Source: Chloroflexota bacterium
Lineage (GTDB): Bacteria > Chloroflexota > Limnocylindria > P2-11E
Assembly: GCA_005889405.1 (NCBI GenBank)
Contig: VBFY01000013.1
Coordinates: 1-40,343, forward strand
Reading direction: 5' to 3'
DNA: 40,343 nt
Shown: piece by piece, positions 35,942 to 40,343 of the stretch
Numbering within the stretch: the stretch's first letter is position 1
Layout of the letters: every line of letters starts with the position of its first letter
Position numbers and translations under genes: made by a program
Notes under the pieces: model-generated
What the model was told of the DNA's origin: nothing
Database searches by the model: none
What the model saw: only the letters and a program-made list of their open reading frames with translations

Positions 35942-38022
35942 CGCGCCGCGGCGCCCTCCTCGACCTTCTCCTCATGCGCCGCGATCACCTTCTCCGCGAT
36001 GTGCGACGGGCATTGCTCGTAGCCGAGCAGTGTCGCGGTGAACGTGCCGCGCCCGCCGGTCATGGATCGGAGGTCGGTCGAGTAGCGGAAGATCTCCGCG
36101 AGCGGCACGTGCGCTTTGATGCTCTGGTGCCCCGCGCCAGCGCCGTCCATGCCGAGCACGCGTCCGCGGCGGCTGTTGAGGTCCGCGAGCACATCGCCCA
36201 TCTGCTCCTCGGGCACGACGACCTCGACGTCCATGATCGGCTCGAGCAGATACGGCTGCGCGTCCTTGACGCAGGCCTGCAGCGCGAGCGACCCCGCGAT
36301 CTTGAACGACATCTCGCTCGAGTCGACCTGGTGGAACGAGCCGTCGTATAGCACCGCCTTGAAGTCCGACAGGGGATAGCCGGCGATCACACCCTTCAGG
36401 GCCTGCTCGCGGATGCCCTTCTCCACCGCGGGCCAGAAGTTGCGCGGCACCGAGCCGCCGACGATGCGCGTCTCGAAGACCACGCCCGAGCCCACCGGCA
36501 GCGGCTCGACCTCGACGAAGCAGTCACCGAATTGCCCATGACCGCCGGTCTGGCGCTTGTAGCGGCCTTGCGCCTGAGCCTTCGCCCGGATCGATTCGCG
36601 GTATGGGACCCGTGGCGTGCGCATCTCGACCTGCACGCCGAACTTCTCCTTCAGCCGGTGCACGGCGACGTCGATGCCCGACTCGCCGACCGCCGACAGG
36701 ATGGTCTCGTGCGTCGCGTCATCGCGCCGTACGTGCAGCGACGGGTCCTCGTCGATGAGCTTGTGGAGCGCGGTCGACATCTTGTCGAGATCGGCCTTGC
36801 TCGCGGGATCGATGGCCACCGAGAAGGACGGTGGCGGGAACGCGATCGGGTCGTAAAGGATGGGCGCATCCTTGTCGGTCAGTGTCGCGTTCGTGGACGT
36901 CGCGGTGAGCTTCGGAATGGCGCAGATGTCTCCGGCACCGACCGCATCGGTGATCTCCTGCTCCTTGCCACGCAGGAAGAACAGCTGGCCGACCCGCTCG
37001 GTCTCGCCCTTCACCGCGTCGTAGACCTGCGAGTTGTGATGCAGCGTCCCCGAATACACGCGCACGTAGCTCAGCTTTCCCACGAACGGGTCGGCGAGCG
37101 TCTTGAACACGAATGCGGACAGCTTCTCGGCTGGATCGGTCTTGCGCGCCGTCTCCGCGCCGGTCGGCGACTTGCCGATGATCGACGTGTCCTCAGCCGG
37201 GGAGGGGAGCATCTCGCGGATCGTGTTGAGCAGGGCGGTGTATCCGACGTTCTTCGACGACGACGTCGCGACGACCGGGATGACCTTGCCCTCGCGGACC
37301 GCTGCATGGAGCGCGTCGCGCAGCTCGTCGTACGACATCTCCTTGCCGTCTAGGTAGCGCGTCAGGAGGTCCTCGTTCGTCTCGACGATGGCCTCCACCA
37401 GCTGCTGGCGGAACTGACCGACGCTGTCGGCCTGCGCCTTGTCGATCTCCGCGATCGGCTCCTTCGGGCCCTTCAGGATCTGGCCGTGCAGGAGATCGAT
37501 CGTCGCTGAGATCCCCTGGTGCTCGCCGACCGGCACGTGCAGGGGAACGACGCGGATGCCGTAGGCCTCGCGGAGCTGCCCCAGCACCTGCTCGAAATCG
37601 GCGTTCTCGCGGTCGAGCCGGCTGACGACCACGACGCGCGGGGTCTTGTGATCGTCGAGCTCGCGCCAGACCAGCTGCGTGCCGACCTGGATCCCCGCGG
37701 AGGCATCGACCACGACGATCGCTGCGTCCGCGACGCGCATCGCGGCGTGCTGATCCCCCGCGAAATCGAGGAAGCCCGGCGTGTCAAGGAGGTTGATCTT
37801 TGTGCCGTCGTGCGTGAACGATGCGATCGCGATGTTGATGGTGATGCGGCGCTTCTGCTCTTCGGGGTCCGTGTCGAGGATGCTGGTGGCGTCATCGACC
37901 TTCCCGAGACGGTTCGTGGCGCCGACCGCGTGGAGCAGGCTCTCGACGAGCGTCGTTTTTCCAGATCCGCCGTGCCCCACGACCCCAACATTGCGGATCT
38001 GTGCCGGATCTATGAGGGCCAA
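35938..38022 (-). CDS. EF-G-like translational GTPase (paralogue, EF-G2/FusA2 type)
   Basis: A 694-residue protein with all five EF-G domains. G1 is GHGGSGKTT (16-24), G2 contains T61 (KRRITI), G3 reads DTPGF (80-84) where elongation factors have DTPGH, and G4 reads SRLD (134-137) instead of NKxD. Domain IV (VPYRESI, GGHGQFG) and V are present. The missing catalytic His and the altered guanine-specificity motif mark it as an EF-G2/FusA2-like paralogue and suggest atypical GTP use; its role is unclear. Start: TTG 38022 has a near-perfect GGGGAGA 5 bases upstream, better than the 38079 start. It is divergent from yebC with a 41-bp gap. Confidence 0.88.
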   Translation of the reverse strand: MALIDPAQIRNVGVVGHGGSGKTTLVESLLHAVGATNRLGKVDDATSILDTDPEEQKRRITINIAIASFTHDGTKINLLDTPGFLDFAGDQHAAMRVADAAIVVVDASAGIQVGTQLVWRELDDHKTPRVVVVSRLDRENADFEQVLGQLREAYGIRVVPLHVPVGEHQGISATIDLLHGQILKGPKEPIAEIDKAQADSVGQFRQQLVEAIVETNEDLLTRYLDGKEMSYDELRDALHAAVREGKVIPVVATSSSKNVGYTALLNTIREMLPSPAEDTSIIGKSPTGAETARKTDPAEKLSAFVFKTLADPFVGKLSYVRVYSGTLHHNSQVYDAVKGETERVGQLFFLRGKEQEITDAVGAGDICAIPKLTATSTNATLTDKDAPILYDPIAFPPPSFSVAIDPASKADLDKMSTALHKLIDEDPSLHVRRDDATHETILSAVGESGIDVAVHRLKEKFGVQVEMRTPRVPYRESIRAKAQAQGRYKRQTGGHGQFGDCFVEVEPLPVGSGVVFETRIVGGSVPRNFWPAVEKGIREQALKGVIAGYPLSDFKAVLYDGSFHQVDSSEMSFKIAGSLALQACVKDAQPYLLEPIMDVEVVVPEEQMGDVLADLNSRRGRVLGMDGAGAGHQSIKAHVPLAEIFRYSTDLRSMTGGRGTFTATLLGYEQCPSHIAEKVIAAHEEKVEEGAAAR

Positions 38023-38050
38023 TGTCGTCTCCCCAGTGCGTGTGCGTTGA

Positions 38051-38056
38051 TAGTAT
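38051..38056 (+). promoter_or_regulatory. -10 box directly upstream of yebC (leaderless start)
   Basis: TAGTAT is 7 bases before the yebC ATG, with no Shine-Dalgarno. The spacing is identical to the one before tyrS, so a leaderless mRNA is likely. Confidence 0.45.
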
Positions 38057-38063
38057 TCGCGCG

Positions 38064-38807
38064 ATGTCCGGACATTCAAAGTGGAGTCAGATCAAGCGCC
38101 AGAAGGGCGCGGCGGACGTCAAACGGGGAGTCGTTTTCACCAAGATGACGCGGGAGATCATGCTCGCCGCGCGTGAGGGAGGCGGCGATCCCGAAGCAAA
38201 TTTCCGGCTTCGGCTCGCCCTCGATCGCGCGCGCGCGGTCAACATGCCGCACGCGAACGTCCAGCGCGCGATCGACCGCGCCACCGGCGCGGACGGCGGC
38301 GCCGCGCTCGAGAGCATCGTCTACGAGGGATACGCGCCAGGCGGCGTGTCGGTGATGGTCGAAGCGGCCACTGACAACCGCAACCGCACAGCGTCGGAGA
38401 TCCGCGCCGCGTTCACGAGGAACGGTGGCAAACTCGGCGAGTCGGGCTCGGTGCAGTGGCTGTTCGAGCAAAAGGGCATCATCGAGATCGACGCCGGAAA
38501 GCGCTCCCCCGACGAGGTGTCGTTGATAGCAATCGACTCGGGCGCGGAGGACGTCGAGACCGACGGCAGCCTCGTCACCGCGTATACGACCCCGAGCTCC
38601 TTCGAGAAGGTGAAGTCAGCCCTCGAGAAGGCCGGCATTGCGGTCGCTTCGGCCGAGATCTCGATGCGCCCGACGACGACCGTCCGCGTCGAGGGCGACC
38701 AGGCCCGTAGAGTCCTCCGCCTCGTGGAGGACCTTGAGGACCTCGACGACGTTCAGAAGGTCCACGCGAACTTCGACGTACCGGACGAGGTCCTCCAGCA
38801 CGCCTAG
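38064..38807 (+). CDS. yebC: YebC/PmpR/TACO1 family protein
   Basis: A 247-residue protein starting with the invariant SGHSKWSQIKRQKGAADVKRG, followed by FTKMTREIMLAAREGGGDPEANFRLR, the YEGYAPGGVSVMVE segment and the middle domain (NRTASEIRAAFTRNGGKLGESGSVQWLF). The family was long annotated as a transcription factor; work on YebC and mitochondrial TACO1 now points to a ribosome-associated factor that helps translation through proline stretches. It leads the yebC-ruvC-ruvA set, a common bacterial arrangement, and is divergent from an EF-G-like gene. ATG 38064 gives the conserved N-terminus. Confidence 0.96.
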   Translation: MSGHSKWSQIKRQKGAADVKRGVVFTKMTREIMLAAREGGGDPEANFRLRLALDRARAVNMPHANVQRAIDRATGADGGAALESIVYEGYAPGGVSVMVEAATDNRNRTASEIRAAFTRNGGKLGESGSVQWLFEQKGIIEIDAGKRSPDEVSLIAIDSGAEDVETDGSLVTAYTTPSSFEKVKSALEKAGIAVASAEISMRPTTTVRVEGDQARRVLRLVEDLEDLDDVQKVHANFDVPDEVLQHA

Positions 38808-38817
38808 CCGGAGCACC

Positions 38818-39309
38818 GTGCTCGGCATCGATCCGGGCACAACGGGAATGGGATACGCCCTCCTCGACCTGAGCACCGATCCGCCCCGCCTTGTCGCTCA
38901 CGGTCTCATCGAGACACCGCGTTTCGGTAGTGCGGCGGAGAGACTCCTTGCGATCGCTGACGCGATCGACGCTCTGATCGCGACACACGTGCCCGCCTAC
39001 CTCGCCCTCGAGCGGCTCTACTTCAACAAGAACGTCAAAACAGCGATGGCTGTGGCAGAGGCGCGAGGCGCGGCCCTGGTGTGCGGCGCTCGCGCGGGGC
39101 TCGCGATCGCCGAGTACACGCCACAAGAAGTGAAACAGTCAGTCACGGGAAGCGGCGGCGCGGACAAACGCGCGGTGCAGCGCATGCTTGTGCACGTGCT
39201 CGAGTTGGCTGAGCCGATCACACAAGACAACGTTGCCGACGCAATTGCGATCGCGCTGACCCACGCCCAGCGCGTGAAGTTCAGCGCCGCAGTCGCGAGC
39301 GCGAAATGA
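38818..39309 (+). CDS. ruvC: Holliday junction resolvase RuvC
   Basis: A 163-residue endonuclease of normal length that cuts Holliday junctions symmetrically. The start GTG 38818 gives VLGIDPGTTGMGYALLD with catalytic D5; E65 lies in LALERLYFNKN; the last acidic cluster is QDNVADAIAIALTHA with D141 and D137, where position 138, aligned to an Asp in E. coli RuvC, is Asn. TGGCG-like CCGGAG precedes the GTG by 5 bases. It follows yebC by 10 bp and precedes ruvA by 82 bp. Confidence 0.94.
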   Translation: MLGIDPGTTGMGYALLDLSTDPPRLVAHGLIETPRFGSAAERLLAIADAIDALIATHVPAYLALERLYFNKNVKTAMAVAEARGAALVCGARAGLAIAEYTPQEVKQSVTGSGGADKRAVQRMLVHVLELAEPITQDNVADAIAIALTHAQRVKFSAAVASAK

Positions 39310-39314
39310 GACAA

Positions 39315-39376
39315 GCGCGTCCGCGGGTGCGGGTGACGGGGCGAGAACCCCGAGCCGCGGCAGGACCCGCGCGCGT
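39315..39376 (+). other. Structured ruvC-ruvA intergenic RNA
   Basis: Nested stems fill most of the 82-bp gap. CGCGGGT (39322-39328) pairs with ACCCGCG (39365-39371), extended outward by GCGCG with CGCGT across a bulge, and GGGG (39338-39341) pairs with CCCC (39348-39351) inside. No T-run follows, and it ends just before the ruvA ribosome binding site (GGAGG 39378-39382). Confidence 0.4.
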
Positions 39377-39391
39377 CGGAGGCGCCGGCAG

Positions 39392-39970
39392 GTGATCGCT
39401 TACGTCAGCGGCGGGGTTGTCGCGCGCGGCGCGGATCATGTCGTCGTTGATGTCCGTGGCGTCGGCTACAAAGTCTTCGTGCCGCGGCCTCCGTCGGGCG
39501 ACACGGTGGCGCTGCACACGCACCACGTCGTCCGCGACGACGCGCAGCAACTGTTCGGCTTCGAAACACGCGACGAACTCGCGTTGTTCGAGCTATTGAT
39601 CACGGTCTCAGGCGTCGGCCCGAAGGCCGGGCTGTCGCTCCTCTCCGTGTCGAGTCCGTCGGCGATCGCCACGGCGATCGCGTCGGGCGACGCGCTTGCG
39701 CTCGCACGCGCGCCCGGCGTGGGAAAGAAGACCGCGGAGCGGCTCATCGTCGATCTGAAAGGCAAGATCGGGAGGACCGGCGCAGAGCGGGAGCCGACCG
39801 GACTCCTGACTGAAGATGAAGCGGCCGCCGCGCTCCAGGCGCTCGGCTACACGATCGCGGAGGCGATCTCGGCGCTGCGCGGCGTCCCGCCCGCGGGCTC
39901 CGCGACCACCGAGGAGCGCGTCACGGCCGCGCTACGCGCCGCAGGACGAGTCGGGGTCGCAGGACGGTGA
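39392..39970 (+). CDS. ruvA: Holliday junction branch migration protein RuvA
   Basis: A 192-residue protein that tetramerises on Holliday junctions and positions the RuvB motors. The N-terminal OB-fold begins MIAYVSGGVVARGADHVVVDV and contains VVRDDAQQLFGFETRDEL; two helix-hairpin-helix motifs follow (VSGVGPKAGLSLL and APGVGKKTAERLIVDLKGKI). A flexible linker leads to domain III (LTEDEAAAALQALGYTIAEAISAL), which contacts RuvB. The start is GTG 39392 after GGAGG at 9 bases. No ruvB gene is found in the remaining 373 bp. Confidence 0.95.
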   Translation: MIAYVSGGVVARGADHVVVDVRGVGYKVFVPRPPSGDTVALHTHHVVRDDAQQLFGFETRDELALFELLITVSGVGPKAGLSLLSVSSPSAIATAIASGDALALARAPGVGKKTAERLIVDLKGKIGRTGAEREPTGLLTEDEAAAALQALGYTIAEAISALRGVPPAGSATTEERVTAALRAAGRVGVAGR

Positions 39971-40066
39971 CGGGGGCGGCCGTCACGGAAGCCTCGTCCA
40001 GCAGCCACCCGAGCGTCATGTCACGCTGGCGCGTGGCCGCCGACCCCCCTGTAAGGAGCGGGGGCC

Positions 40067-40153
40067 ATCGCGATCGCGATCATCATCGCGATGATCTTCC
40101 TCAGGGACCCACTCTCGAATCAGCTCTCGATGATCGGGAACAACCTCACGTAG
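40067..40153 (+). CDS. Possible 28-codon hydrophobic small ORF with non-standard start
   Basis: After a stop at 40052-40054 the frame reads a hydrophobic run (AIAIAIIIAMIFL) followed by RDPLSNQLSMIGNNLT and TAG. The only start with a Shine-Dalgarno is ATC 40067: AAGGAG at 40053-40058 lies 8 bases before it, inside a hairpin loop (CCCCC/GGGGG, 40045-40064). The C-terminal pattern resembles the end of Flp-type pilin or other small membrane proteins. Without a standard start codon this may be a remnant or chance frame; treated as low confidence. Confidence 0.25.
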   Translation: MAIAIIIAMIFLRDPLSNQLSMIGNNLT

Positions 40154-40191
40154 AAATGCGGGCGGCGGCCAGCCTCCCCGTTGCACCTTTT

Positions 40192-40200
40192 TGATACAAT
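40192..40200 (+). promoter_or_regulatory. Extended -10 promoter of the right-edge RNA unit
   Basis: TTGATACAAT shows an extended -10 (TG-A-TACAAT). A matching -35 was not found, as can happen with extended -10 promoters. Predicted start is about 40207. Confidence 0.5.
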
Positions 40201-40203
40201 TTC

Positions 40204-40272
40204 TTCAACGGCTTCCGGTCGATGCCCGGGAGCCGCGGGCGCCGCTGAAAGTGGGTCGACCCCACTTTTTTT
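40204..40272 (+). ncRNA. Candidate structured small RNA or attenuated leader
   Basis: Downstream of an extended -10 box, three elements follow without a coding frame. A hairpin pairs GGCTTCCGG with CCGGGAGCC (40210-40218 with 40226-40234, one G-U pair, loop TCGATGC). An outer pairing of TTCAACGGC with GCCGCTGAA (one mismatch) competes for the same GGC bases. A Rho-independent terminator closes the unit. This is the layout of a small RNA or of a riboswitch/attenuator for a gene beyond the window. No known riboswitch motif is recognised. Confidence 0.45.
40248..40272 (+). terminator. Rho-independent terminator of the right-edge RNA
   Basis: AAAGTGGG pairs with CCCACTTT around loop TCGAC, and Ts continue to 40272 (seven in a row). 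The stem and T-run are both clear. Confidence 0.85.
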
Positions 40273-40343
40273 GTCGCCAACGACGGACCTGGCTGATGTT
40301 TCCGCGAAGGGCAGGCGGTTGGCTTTGTCTCCGCGAGGCGGGG
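40273..40343. other. Right-edge sequence with no assignable gene
   Basis: These 71 bases after the terminator hold no confident ORF; an ATG at 40296 opens a frame that is cut by the window edge and reads Arg/Gly-rich. It may be the leader of the next gene. Confidence 0.3.

Noticed and set aside
40067-40100. Overlapping ATCGCGAT palindromes as a replication or partition site
   Set aside because: Only one small cluster is present and it lies inside the possible small ORF, where Ile/Ala codons create the pattern; no DnaA boxes are nearby.
39967-40194. A 75-codon plus-strand frame after ruvA
   Set aside because: Composition is typical of shadow frames (Arg, His, Asp, Pro) and it crosses a hairpin and the promoter region; no homology pattern is seen.

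Overview
The window is gene-dense, GC-rich bacterial chromosome: almost every gap is under 150 bp, genes overlap by ATGA, GTGA or TGATG junctions, and GTG starts are common. I see no phage genes, transposase or CRISPR array. Class A PBP, MutS2, bactofilin, T-box leaders, a threonyl-tRNA synthetase without a TGS domain, FecR-type secreted proteins and a second EF-G-like GTPase together suggest an uncultured Chloroflexota-type lineage (Limnocylindria-like) or a relative. That placement is inferred from gene content and style only.

Layout. 1-3121: the 3' part of a redox protein fusing a GltD-type FAD/NAD(P) module to ferredoxin and NuoI-like Fe-S modules, followed by a MidA/NDUFAF7-type methyltransferase. 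3096-5965: a lipoprotein, tRNA-Val(GAC) and small single genes (an orphan Cys-rich protein, a 38-aa lipoprotein, a VOC protein, a response regulator, a small acidic protein). 6091-8832: an SPFH protein with a tiny His-rich membrane partner, a duplicated Cys-cluster protein, a bactofilin and a pentapeptide-repeat protein. 8844-11417 (minus): a three-gene ABC-2 exporter.

11463-19973 is a translation cluster: T-box/thrS, a double GNAT gene, infC, rpmI, rplT, T-box/pheS-pheT. Both T-boxes can be decoded (specifiers ACC and TTC, matching Thr and Phe). infC appears to start at ATA, the kind of codon used elsewhere for IF3 autoregulation. 19994-23841 is an oligopeptide-type ABC importer (binding lipoprotein and two permeases, no ATPases) with a 5' stem-loop and a 15-bp intercistronic hairpin. 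Next come the DNA glycosylase MPG and mutS2, then on the minus strand a FecR-domain protein, a candidate 32-aa ORF, a Nudix hydrolase and a class A PBP.

31128-35941 is an operon-like run: tyrS, a TPR protein, NDH-2 and a small membrane protein. A degenerate EF-G-like GTPase on the minus strand is divergent from yebC-ruvC-ruvA. ruvB is not found in the 373 bp after ruvA. The right edge holds a possible small ORF and a promoter/stem-loop/terminator unit that looks like a small structured RNA or attenuated leader.

The most notable items are the ATA start of infC with its repeat-bearing C-terminal tail, the GltD/NuoI-like fusion next to a complex-I-type methyltransferase, the structured RNA unit at 40195-40272, the EF-G paralogue with altered G3 and G4 motifs, apparently leaderless promoters at tyrS and yebC, and several very small genes.
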